64,000 nt of DNA from Actinomycetota bacterium (GTDB taxonomy: Bacteria > Actinomycetota > Acidimicrobiia > Acidimicrobiales > Ilumatobacteraceae). Position numbers and translations under genes: made by a program. The notes below the pieces were generated by a model. The model did not search any database, was not told the origin of the DNA, and saw only the letters and a program-made list of their open reading frames with translations. This document shows positions 1 through 9,347 of this stretch, in pieces. Positions within the stretch are counted from its first letter, which is position 1; each line of letters opens with the position of its first letter. The stretch covers positions 558,001 to 622,000 of the forward strand of contig CP064997.1 in assembly GCA_016700055.1 (NCBI GenBank), written 5' to 3'.

Positions 1-466
1 CGAGGTCGAGCCCGCACAGCTCGCTGACCCGCAAGCCGCTGCCGTAGAGGATCTCGACCAGGGCGTCGTCGCGGTGCAGGCGCCATGACGGCTCGTCGTC
101 TGCCGGAGGTGCCTCGAGCAGGTGGGCGAGCTCTTCGCCGTCGAGCACCTTCGGTAGGCGACCTTCGCCAGACGGCGCCCGCAAGGTGGTGGAGGGGTCG
201 GTCGCGACGACGCCGGTGAGGCACAGCCAGCCGAAGTAGCGCCGCAACGCCGCCGCCTTGCGGGCCACGCTGCGCTTCGCATACTGGCGAGTGGCGAGGA
301 ATCCCAGGTACCGCCGCAGCAGCAGCCGGTCGACTTCGCCGGGCGAGTCCACCCCGGCGCGCTCGGCCCACGAGGCGAACGCCTCGACGTCGCGGCGGTA
401 GGCGCTGACGGTGTGCGCGGACGAGGCGGTCAGCGAACGCGTGAACTCGTCGACGTGCCACGCCAC
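1..466 (-). CDS. xerC: Tyrosine recombinase XerC (N-terminal part)
   Basis: N-terminal ~155 residues of a tyrosine recombinase; the gene runs off the window start. The SAM-like DNA-binding domain is visible (RSLTASSAHTVSAYRRDVEAF, then RSVARKAAALRRYFGWL), and the visible part ends in GSGLRVSELCGLDL, the beginning of the catalytic domain with its first Arg. XerC acts with XerD at dif to resolve chromosome dimers. I chose the GTG at 464-466, the first good start after an in-frame stop (the dprA stop). The gene follows dprA by 18 bp on the same strand, an order common in actinobacteria, so a housekeeping XerC is more likely than a phage integrase. The catalytic Tyr is outside the window. Confidence 0.88.
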   Translation of the reverse strand, partial: MAWHVDEFTRSLTASSAHTVSAYRRDVEAFASWAERAGVDSPGEVDRLLLRRYLGFLATRQYAKRSVARKAAALRRYFGWLCLTGVVATDPSTTLRAPSGEGRLPKVLDGEELAHLLEAPPADDEPSWRLHRDDALVEILYGSGLRVSELCGLDL

Positions 467-484
467 GGGCGGCAGGGTACTTGC

Positions 485-1642
485 TCACGTCGGTCCGATC
501 CGCGGATGCAGGGACTCGAACCAGCCGCCGGTGACCGCCACCCAGCCGCTCGCCTCGAGGCGACCGAGCGCCAGCGCGACGTCGCCGAGACCGGCGTCGA
601 GCCGGGCGACCACGTCGTCGAGCGTGGAAGGTGCCGGGCCGAGCGCGGCGAGCACTCCGGCGTCGAAAGCCGGCGGTATCGGCCGGGGGTCGAAGGGCAA
701 CCGGGCCACGGCACGCCGAGCGTCGAGACCGAGCGCGATCAGCACGTCGGCCACGTCGAGAGCCACGAGCGCGCCGTCCTGCAGCAGCTGGTTGGTGCCC
801 GCCGCCGCGGCGTCCGGTGCACCGGGAACGGCGAGCACCGTCACGTCGCGGCGCAGCGCCTCGCGAACGGTGATCAGCGAACCTCCCGTGGACTTGGACT
901 CCACGACCACGATCACCTCGCACACCGCGGCGAGGATGCGGTTGCGCAGCGGGAAGCGGTGCGCCTCGGGGGCGGTGCCCGGCGGCGCCTCGCCGAGCAG
1001 CACACCGTGTTCGGCGACGGCCGCCCACAGGTTCGCGTGCTCGCGCGGGTACACCACGTCGAGCCCGGACGCGACGACGCCGATTGGGCCGGCGCCTCCC
1101 TGGCTGAGCGCGCCGCGGTGCGCGGCGCCGTCGACCCCTCGCGCCAGACCGGAGACGACGGCGACCCCTTCGGCAGCGAGACCCTCACCGAGGCGCACGG
1201 CAGTGAGCCGCCCAGCCGACGTGCACCGCCGCGTGCCGACGACGCCGGCGCGGCGGGCTGCCAGTGCAGCGAGGTCTCCTCGATGGAACAGCACCGCCGG
1301 TGGGTCGAGGTCGGCGGCCAGCACCGCCGGGTAGGCGTCGGAGCCGAGCACAGTGACGCCGATGCCATTGCGCTCGCACGCGTCCCACACCGCGGCCGGG
1401 GACACACTCGCCCCGGCGGTTCGCCATTGCGCACCGAGGCCCTCGGCGGCGAGCAGCTCGCGGCTCGGCGGATCGGCAGGCGCGGCACCGACGGCGACCG
1501 CGTAGGCCTGCTCGGGTGGATACCAGCGCAGTAGCGCGGCCAGCCGCCGCGGGGTCATGCGCGGCAACCCGGCGAGTGCCGCCGCGAAGGCCTCGGGAGG
1601 TAGACCGCCCGGGCCGGCGTGCGTGGGTGCTGGCGCGCTCAT
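485..1642 (-). CDS. dprA: DNA-processing protein DprA/Smf
   Basis: Member of the DprA family, which loads RecA on incoming single-stranded DNA during transformation. The Rossmann-like core is visible: GTRRCTSAGR near residue 138 and SGLARGVDGAAHRGAL near residue 170, followed by a GSLIT segment. At 385 aa it has the usual length, with an N-terminal helical region and a C-terminal winged-helix-like tail. Its ATG overlaps the comM stop (TGATG), so the two are translationally coupled; xerC follows 18 bp downstream. The role in natural competence is known for the family but is not proven for this organism. Confidence 0.95.
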   Translation of the reverse strand: MSAPAPTHAGPGGLPPEAFAAALAGLPRMTPRRLAALLRWYPPEQAYAVAVGAAPADPPSRELLAAEGLGAQWRTAGASVSPAAVWDACERNGIGVTVLGSDAYPAVLAADLDPPAVLFHRGDLAALAARRAGVVGTRRCTSAGRLTAVRLGEGLAAEGVAVVSGLARGVDGAAHRGALSQGGAGPIGVVASGLDVVYPREHANLWAAVAEHGVLLGEAPPGTAPEAHRFPLRNRILAAVCEVIVVVESKSTGGSLITVREALRRDVTVLAVPGAPDAAAAGTNQLLQDGALVALDVADVLIALGLDARRAVARLPFDPRPIPPAFDAGVLAALGPAPSTLDDVVARLDAGLGDVALALGRLEASGWVAVTGGWFESLHPRIGPT

Positions 1643-3144
1643 CAGCCGGCCGCCGCTTGTTGGGTGAGCCGCACCCGCAGCCCAAGCGCGACGCCCAGGT
1701 GATCGCTGGTGAGCACCTCGTCACCGGCCAGATCGGCGATGGTCCGGGCGACTCGTCGCACCCGGTGCAGCCCGCGCCCGGTCAGCCGGCCGAGCTCGAT
1801 CTCGTCGCGCAGCACCGACCGGGCGGCGTTCGACAGCGGGGCGAAGCGCTCGAGCTGCTCTGCACCGAGCGCCGCGTTGAGGCGGCCCTGGCGGTCGAGC
1901 GCGTGCCGGCGGGCAGCGGCGACGCGCGCCGCCACCAGCCGGCTCGGCTCGCTCGGCGCGGCGTCGAGCAGCTCGGCGGCGCTCGCGGGCTGCACGAGGA
2001 CGCGCAGGTCGAAACGGTCGAGCAGGGGACCGCTGAACCTGCGCACGTAGCGCAGCCGGGCCGTCTCGTCGCATTCGCAGGTACCGGGCGCGCCGCCGCC
2101 GCAGGGGCACGGGTTCGACGCCGCGACGAGCTGGAACCGGCTGGGCAGGGTTGCCGACGCCCGGGCGCGGGCGACACGCACGACGCCTTCTTCGAGCGGC
2201 TGGCGCAAGGCGTCGAGCACCGACGGGCTGAACTCGCCCAGTTCGTCGAGGAACAGGACCCCGCCGTGGGCTCGCGAGATCTCACCTGGGCGCAGCAGCT
2301 GCGTGCCCCCGCCGACGAGCGCGACGAGGCTGGACGAGTGATGGGGCGCGCGAAACGGCGGCCGCCCGATGGGCGCGCAGTCGTGGAGCGACACCCCGAC
2401 TGCGGAGCGCACGAGGATCGCCTCGAGCGCGGTCACGGCGTCGAGGTCGGGCAGCAGGCTCGGCAAGCGTCGGGCGAGCATCGTCTTGCCCGACCCGGGC
2501 GGCCCGACGACGAGCAGGTGGTGCCCGCCGGCGGCGGCGAGCTCGAGCGCGGTACGCGCCGAGACCTGGCCGCGCAGCTCGGCCAGGTCGGGCTCGGGCG
2601 GCGGCGGCGCAGGCGCGCCCGGAGCGGGCGGGTCGGGCCAGGGCTGCTCGCCGCGCAGGCAGAGGGCCAGCTCGGCGAGGTTCGACACCCCGCGTACCTC
2701 GGCCGCGGCGAGGGCACGCACGTCGGCCACGGCGTCGGCGGGCACCACCGCCGGCCGGTCGAGAGCGAGCACCATCGGCACCATTCCCGGCACCGAGCGC
2801 AGCGAGCCGTCGAGACCGAGCTCGCCGACGAAGCCCCAGCCGGCGACCGCGTCGGCGGGCACCTCACCTTCGGCGACGAGGATGCCGACGGCGATCGCGA
2901 CGTCGAGGCCCGCACCGACCTTGCGCTCGTCGGGTGGCGCCAGCCCGACGGTGAGCCGCTTGTTCGGCCACCGCAGCCCGCTCGACAGCATCGCCGCGCG
3001 CACCCTGTCACGGGCCTCGCGACACACGTCGTCGGGTCGACCGATGACGCTGAACGCGGGCAGCCCGACCGCGGAGTGGACCTCGACGGTCACAAGCAGG
3101 CCGCGGACGCCGAGCAGGCTGGCAGTGTTGACGGTGGCGAGCAT
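1642..3144 (-). CDS. comM: ComM/YifB-type magnesium-chelatase-like AAA+ ATPase
   Basis: Mg-chelatase-like AAA+ ATPase of the YifB/ComM family, known in other bacteria as a hexameric helicase that helps branch migration during transformation. The N-terminal Lon-protease-like fold (LLGVRGLLVTVEVH) is followed by Walker A GPPGSGKT near residue 215, Walker B LFLDELGEF, a cysteine cluster NPCPCGGG...CECDE, and the C-terminal helical domain. The chosen ATG gives 500 aa and begins MLATVNTASLLG, the family's typical start; an ATG 30 bases upstream is possible. It is first in the comM-dprA-xerC operon. No YraN gene precedes it here. Confidence 0.93.
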   Translation of the reverse strand: MLATVNTASLLGVRGLLVTVEVHSAVGLPAFSVIGRPDDVCREARDRVRAAMLSSGLRWPNKRLTVGLAPPDERKVGAGLDVAIAVGILVAEGEVPADAVAGWGFVGELGLDGSLRSVPGMVPMVLALDRPAVVPADAVADVRALAAAEVRGVSNLAELALCLRGEQPWPDPPAPGAPAPPPPEPDLAELRGQVSARTALELAAAGGHHLLVVGPPGSGKTMLARRLPSLLPDLDAVTALEAILVRSAVGVSLHDCAPIGRPPFRAPHHSSSLVALVGGGTQLLRPGEISRAHGGVLFLDELGEFSPSVLDALRQPLEEGVVRVARARASATLPSRFQLVAASNPCPCGGGAPGTCECDETARLRYVRRFSGPLLDRFDLRVLVQPASAAELLDAAPSEPSRLVAARVAAARRHALDRQGRLNAALGAEQLERFAPLSNAARSVLRDEIELGRLTGRGLHRVRRVARTIADLAGDEVLTSDHLGVALGLRVRLTQQAAAG

Positions 3145-3330
3145 CGCAGGGCTCCCGGCTGACGGGCCCGCCACGTTCTCGTGCGGGCCAGGTGTTACGG
3201 GAGGGACGCTCGGCCGGCCCCACGACGGCGCAGGCGGTGAGGCCTGCTGCGGATCAACCTACCCAGGGGGTGTGACAAGGCAACCGCTGCCCTGCGCGGA
3301 GCTGCCAGCAGTGCGAGACTGCCCGGCCGT

Positions 3331-3840
3331 ATGCGCCCCGGTCGCCGCATCTTCGCCATCACGTCGCTCGCCGTCGTCGGCGGCGCGGGCGCGCTCGGGT
3401 GCAGCGACGACGACCGCGGCGCCGAGCGGTTCTGCGGAGAGCTGGCAGAGGTGCTGGCCACCCTCGACGGCCCGGTTGCGGCGCAGGCCGACGTCGACGC
3501 GATCGTCGCCACCTACGAGCACCTCGACGGCATCACCCCGCTTGCCGTGGAGCGCGAGTGGCACCAGCTCACCGAGCTGGTGCAGACGGCGGCGACAGTG
3601 CTGCCCGACGACCCGGCCAGCGTCCAGCGCGTGGCCGACGCCGCCTACGCGGCCGAGCGCAGCGCGCGTTCGGTCAACTCGTGGGTCGCGACGACCTGCG
3701 GTTTGGAGATGCCCGCGGTGATCGGGATCGAAGGCCCGATGCCGCCGGTGGCGACGCAACCGACCACAACACCGCCGACTACATCACCGCCGCCTGAATC
3801 ACCGCCGCCGACCGAGACGACGCCGCCGACCGAGGGGTGA
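3331..3840 (+). CDS. Predicted lipoprotein with Thr/Pro-rich tail
   Basis: 169-aa protein of unknown function. The N terminus has RR, a hydrophobic stretch and a lipobox-like GALGC, so it is probably a lipoprotein exported across the membrane. The mature part is acidic and helical with four further cysteines spread along it, and it ends in about 40 residues of Thr/Pro/Glu repeats (TTTPPTTSPPPESPPPTET). The tail looks like a flexible linker or wall-spanning segment. It stands alone, divergent from comM and convergent with clpP. No family is recognised. Confidence 0.75.
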   Translation: MRPGRRIFAITSLAVVGGAGALGCSDDDRGAERFCGELAEVLATLDGPVAAQADVDAIVATYEHLDGITPLAVEREWHQLTELVQTAATVLPDDPASVQRVADAAYAAERSARSVNSWVATTCGLEMPAVIGIEGPMPPVATQPTTTPPTTSPPPESPPPTETTPPTEG

Positions 3841-3895
3841 GCGCCCGTTGACGCTGTTACGTGTCGATGCAGCGAGTGGTCGTTCGGGGGATTGA

Positions 3896-4492
3896 TCAGA
3901 CGATCTCGCCGCGCTTCAGGATGACCTTGTCGACCAGGCCGTACTCCTTCGCGCCCTCGGCGGTGAACCAGCGGTCACGCTCGGAGTCGGCCTGGATGCG
4001 GTCGACCGGCTGTCCGGAATGGAACGCGATCAGCTCGGCCATGCGCTTCTTGGTGTAGGCCAGCTGCTCGGCCTGGATGGCGATGTCGGCCGCCTGCCCC
4101 CGCATGCCGGCCAGCGGCTGGTGCATCATGATCCGGGCGTTGGGCAGCGTGTAGCGCTTGCCGGTCGCGCCGGCGGTGAGCAGGAACTGGCCCATGGACG
4201 CGGCCAGGCCGAGGCACACCGTGGCCACGTCGCAGCTGACGAACTGCATCGTGTCGTAGATCGCCATGCCCGCCGTGACCGAGCCGCCGGGGCTGTTCAC
4301 GTACAGCCAGATGTCGGTGGCTGCGTCCTCGCCCTCGAGGTACAGCAGCTGGGCGCAAACCTGATTCGCCATCTCGTCGTTGACGTCGGTGCCGAGCATG
4401 ATCACCCGGTTCTTCAACAGGCGGTTGAAGATGTCGCTGCGCGGGTCGAACCCGCCGGCTTCGAGGGCGTTAGGGGCCACGGGATTCGACAT
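3896..4492 (-). CDS. clpP: ATP-dependent Clp protease proteolytic subunit
   Basis: ClpP serine peptidase that forms the double-heptamer chamber fed by ClpX/ClpC. The catalytic triad is visible: Ser in AASMGQF, His in MMHQP and the Asp of ADSERDRW; the handle helix region follows the His. Starting at the ATG at 4490-4492 gives 198 aa, the usual mature size; longer upstream in-frame sequence lacks family similarity. Actinobacteria usually carry paired clpP1/clpP2 next to clpX, but here the gene stands alone between a lipoprotein and a carbonic anhydrase, so it may be an extra paralogue. Confidence 0.95.
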   Translation of the reverse strand: MSNPVAPNALEAGGFDPRSDIFNRLLKNRVIMLGTDVNDEMANQVCAQLLYLEGEDAATDIWLYVNSPGGSVTAGMAIYDTMQFVSCDVATVCLGLAASMGQFLLTAGATGKRYTLPNARIMMHQPLAGMRGQAADIAIQAEQLAYTKKRMAELIAFHSGQPVDRIQADSERDRWFTAEGAKEYGLVDKVILKRGEIV

Positions 4493-4553
4493 GGCGGGCA
4501 GGCTACCTCCGTCGTTTGGGAGCCGACCGGGCGGCTGACGCGAGAATGGCCGG

Positions 4554-5108
4554 GTGGCTCCCCCGACCGCTGATCCGAGCGACCCCGCGGACGAAGACGC
4601 GTTCACGCCGAGCACCGACGAGCTGGTCGCCAACAACGCCCGCTACATGGAGACGTTCTCCGATGCCGGGCTGGGGCTCGTGCCCCGGCGGCACCTGGCC
4701 GTGGTCACGTGCATGGACAGCCGGATGGACATCTTCGAGATGCTCGGGCTCGGCCACGGCGAGGCGCACATCATCCGCAACGCCGGCGGCGTGGTCACCG
4801 ACGACGTGATCCGCTCGCTGGTGCTGTCCCAGCGCCTGCTGCGCACCAAGGAGATCCTGCTCATCCACCACAGCGACTGCGGGATGCAGAAGATCACCGA
4901 GGATGTGTTCAAGGCGACGCTCGAAGCCGAGGTGGGCATCCGCCCGTCATGGGCCTTGGAGAGCTTCGCCGACCCCTACGCCGACGTGCGCCAGAGCATG
5001 GGTCGGCTGCACAACAGCCCCTTCGTGATGTACAAGGACCACATCCGCGGCTTCGTCTACGAGGTGGCCAACGGTCAGCTGATCGAGGTGGCCGACCCGC
5101 GCGGCTGA
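4554..5108 (+). CDS. Beta-class carbonic anhydrase
   Basis: Zinc enzyme that interconverts CO2 and bicarbonate. The beta-class zinc ligands are visible: Cys in CMDSRMD (with the Asp/Arg dyad) and His plus Cys in HHSDCGM about 60 residues later. NAGGVVTDDVIRSL fits the conserved region between them. The 184 aa length suits the short cytoplasmic type. Translation starts at a GTG. Its 3' end overlaps the convergent PLP-enzyme gene by 34 bp. Confidence 0.93.
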   Translation: MAPPTADPSDPADEDAFTPSTDELVANNARYMETFSDAGLGLVPRRHLAVVTCMDSRMDIFEMLGLGHGEAHIIRNAGGVVTDDVIRSLVLSQRLLRTKEILLIHHSDCGMQKITEDVFKATLEAEVGIRPSWALESFADPYADVRQSMGRLHNSPFVMYKDHIRGFVYEVANGQLIEVADPRG

Positions 5109-6427
5109 GCACGGCGCACGCCGGAGAACACCACCGCCACGCACTCGCCGTCGTCCACGTCGCGGCGCGCGGCGAGCAGCCCGGCAAGGCCGGCGGTGCC
5201 CGTCGGGCTGGCGTCGATGCCCGTCGTGAGCGGTCCCAGCTCAGCCGCCTCGATGACGAGGGATTCGGGGACGACGATCGGCGAGCCCGCCGAGCCGAGC
5301 GCCTCGACGACGCCGAGCCAGTCGTACGCCTCGTCGTCGAGGATGCCGTCGGCCGCGGAGTGCGGGTTCACCCACGGGGTCATGCACTGCGCCCAGTGCG
5401 CGCCGGAGGCGGCCCGTCCGCCGGGCACGTCGCCGGCGCGCCGCCAGGCCCGGTCGAACGGTGCGCAGCCTTGCGCCTGCACGGCGTGGAGGCGGGGTCG
5501 TACGGCTGTCATCCCGAGAGCGGCGCCGACGCTCGACGCCAGCGCTCCCCCACCCACCTGGACGAACAAGCGGTCGAGCGTGGTGGGCCGCCCGCCCGAC
5601 GCGCCCGGCCACTGCTCGGCGATCTCCCAGCCGAGGGTCCGCCCCCCGTCGAGGCACAGCGCGTTCTCCGGGCCCTGCACGGTGAAGGGGACCGAGCCGG
5701 CCGCCACGGCTTCGCGGAAGCGGTGAAGCGCCGGGTCGCCGGGCGGGTCGTCGTCGAGGCGAGGGCAGCGGGTGACGGTCGCGTGGAGGTCGGCGAGCAG
5801 CGCGAGCACGGCCGCATCGGCCCACTCGGGCACGAACACGTCGAGCGGCCAGTGCGACGCCGCGGCCAGTGTGGCGGCGGCGATCGCGGCGTTGCCGCAC
5901 GACGCGATCGCCAGCCGTGGCCGCTCGTTGGCGGCCTTCCACGGCGCCATGCCTAGCAGTTCCGCGGCGCGCAGGTGGAGCAGGATCGTGTACAGGTGGC
6001 GGCCCTTGTGGCTGCCGCCGACCTGATTCGTCTCGTCCTTCACCCACACTCCCCCGTCGGCGGTGAAGCCGAGCGCGTCGCTCAACGCGTCGGCGCGCGC
6101 GAACGGTGTCGTCTGGAAACCGGCGCCAGCCACTGTGGCGACCTCAGCGCCGACGGCGCGGCTGAGCGCGGCGCACGCGTCGGCAGTCATCCCGTTCGCG
6201 CGGGCAAAGGCCCACCACGCGAGGTGTGGCCCGAACGCGACGAACGGGTCGGCGTCGGCGTACCAGCGCCGCACCGGCGTCGGCGCGGGCACGATGTGCA
6301 GCACGTGGTGACGGTCGCCGCGGTCGTTCGGGCAGTGCCACGGCTGCGCGCGGGCGACGTCGACCACCGCCCCGCACACGGCGCAGCGGAACCCGGCGAC
6401 CAGGGGCTGGTCGTGCACCTCGGCCAC
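5075..6427 (-). CDS. PLP-dependent enzyme, fold type II (threonine-synthase-like)
   Basis: 450-aa PLP enzyme of the tryptophan-synthase-beta fold. An N-terminal pair of cysteine knuckles (CAVCG and HCPN) is followed by the PLP-binding lysine in GGSHKGRH, a phosphate/substrate loop ASCGNAAIA and a glycine loop VQVGGGALASS. The layout resembles threonine synthases and their relatives, but the exact reaction cannot be read from sequence. It begins immediately after the stop of a second PLP enzyme (6428), and that gene overlaps a VOC gene, so the three form one minus-strand operon. Confidence 0.8.
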   Translation of the reverse strand: MAEVHDQPLVAGFRCAVCGAVVDVARAQPWHCPNDRGDRHHVLHIVPAPTPVRRWYADADPFVAFGPHLAWWAFARANGMTADACAALSRAVGAEVATVAGAGFQTTPFARADALSDALGFTADGGVWVKDETNQVGGSHKGRHLYTILLHLRAAELLGMAPWKAANERPRLAIASCGNAAIAAATLAAASHWPLDVFVPEWADAAVLALLADLHATVTRCPRLDDDPPGDPALHRFREAVAAGSVPFTVQGPENALCLDGGRTLGWEIAEQWPGASGGRPTTLDRLFVQVGGGALASSVGAALGMTAVRPRLHAVQAQGCAPFDRAWRRAGDVPGGRAASGAHWAQCMTPWVNPHSAADGILDDEAYDWLGVVEALGSAGSPIVVPESLVIEAAELGPLTTGIDASPTGTAGLAGLLAARRDVDDGECVAVVFSGVRRAQPRGSATSIS

Positions 6428-7938
<1,511 letters not shown>

Positions 7939-7942
<4 letters not shown>

Positions 7943-8397
7943 GTCGCGGGTTCCCGTTCGACGAACTCGCCGAGCAGCACGGTGCCGCTGAGCGGGGGCT
8001 GCGCGACGAGGAAGTGCTCCTTGTACGTGTCGAAGCGCCCGCCGCACTTCGAGTCGATCACCTCGCGCGTGTAGTCGAGGGAGTAGTACGCGTAGAGGCC
8101 GAGCTCGTTGGCGTTGGCCAGCGCCGCGTCGGCATCGGGCACCGCGAACACGACGCCCTTCAGGCCCTCGCCGTTGCGCTCCATCTCCGACCGGATCGGG
8201 CTCTCCACGTCGGGCAAGGGCGACACGAGCTCCACGCCGGCGTCCCAGGCCATCGCCACCCGCACCCCGAACGCGGCGGCCTCACCGTCGTCGTTCTCCG
8301 GCGCGAACGTCGCCCCGAGCAGGCGCTCGTAGAACCGCTTGCCCTCGTCGAAGTCCCACACCGCGAAGACCACCCGGTTGACACCCCTTTGCTGCAT
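7939..8397 (-). CDS. VOC-family (glyoxalase/dioxygenase-like) protein
   Basis: 152-aa protein of the vicinal-oxygen-chelate fold. The sequence opens with VNRVVFAVWDFDEGKRFYERLLGATF, the typical first beta-alpha-beta module, and GVVFAVPDADAALANANELG marks the second module. Members bind a metal and act as glyoxalases, dioxygenases or epimerases; the substrate here is unknown. The ATG at 8395-8397 fits the family length. The gene overlaps the downstream PLP enzyme as GTGA, suggesting translational coupling, and is divergent from the SDR gene 25 bp away. Confidence 0.82.
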
Positions 8398-8422
8398 CCC
8401 GTGGAGCGTAGGGTGCGCGCCG

Positions 8423-9262
8423 ATGCCCGACGACCGAAGGACCGTGCCGCCGGACGGTCCCCAGCTCGGGGCGACGAGCGGGCTGCTGGCGGGCAAGGTG
8501 GCGCTCGTGTCCGGAGTCGGCCCCGGGCTCGGCCGTGACCTGTCGCTCGCCCTCGCCCGTGCCGGCGCCGACGTGGTGCTCGCCGCCCGCTCGGCAGACA
8601 CGCTGGAGAGCGTCGCGACAGAGGTGCGTGAGCTCGGCAGGGACGCGCTGGTGGTGCCGACCGACATCACCGACCCCGCCCAGTGCGGGCGCCTCGTCGA
8701 CGCGTGCATCGAGCACTTCGGGCGGCTGGAGGTGCTGGTCAGCAGCGCTTTCGTGCAACCTCCGTTCGAGACGATCGAGCATGCGAGCGAGGCCACGTTC
8801 CGCTCCGCGTTCGACGTCAACTTCTTCGGCCACGTGTGGCTCGCGCAGGCCGCCGTCGCTCCGCTCCGCGCGGCGGCACCGTCGGCGATCGTGTTCATCA
8901 ACACGATGTCGACACGGCGCACCCGGGCGAACTTCGGCGTCTACACCGCGTCGAAGATGGCGCTGCTCGGCCTGGCGAAGGTGCTCGCGGTGGAGCTCGG
9001 GCCCGACCGCATCCGGGTCAACTCCGTGCACCCCGGCTACATCTGGGGAGACTCGGTGCGCACGTACCTGCAGGCCCAAGCAGATGCTCGAGAGACGAGC
9101 TTCGAAGACGTGTACCAGGAGGTCGCCGCGCAGACCGCCCTGCACCACCTGCCCGGCTCCGACGAGATCGCCCAGGCGGTGGTGTTCCTGGCCAGCGAGA
9201 AGATGTCGAGCTCGATCACCGGCGAGTCGATCGACGTGAACGCCGGCCAGTGGATCCGCTGA
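8423..9262 (+). CDS. SDR-family NAD(P)-dependent oxidoreductase
   Basis: Short-chain dehydrogenase/reductase of 279 aa. The cofactor loop GVGPGLG stands for the usual TGxxxGxG, followed by VVLAARS. The active site is present with YTASK (YxxxK), and FINTMS just before it carries the likely catalytic Ser. The C-terminal region VNSVHPGYIWGD and NAGQWIR are typical. The ATG at 8423 follows a plausible leader, whereas upstream in-frame sequence overlaps the divergent VOC gene. Substrate unknown; divergence from the PLP/VOC operon may mean a common control region. Confidence 0.88.
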   Translation: MPDDRRTVPPDGPQLGATSGLLAGKVALVSGVGPGLGRDLSLALARAGADVVLAARSADTLESVATEVRELGRDALVVPTDITDPAQCGRLVDACIEHFGRLEVLVSSAFVQPPFETIEHASEATFRSAFDVNFFGHVWLAQAAVAPLRAAAPSAIVFINTMSTRRTRANFGVYTASKMALLGLAKVLAVELGPDRIRVNSVHPGYIWGDSVRTYLQAQADARETSFEDVYQEVAAQTALHHLPGSDEIAQAVVFLASEKMSSSITGESIDVNAGQWIR

Positions 9263-9347
9263 GCGTGCTTTTTCGGTGCGCCGGCACGTGAGCGGCTTGT
9301 AGCTGCCTGTAGCGGCCGAGCGGGGAGCCTCACCTAACCTCGTCCCC

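Noticed and set aside
1516..3162. Long open frame on the plus strand opposite comM
   Set aside because: High-GC antisense frame of the comM gene; no start signal and no domain.
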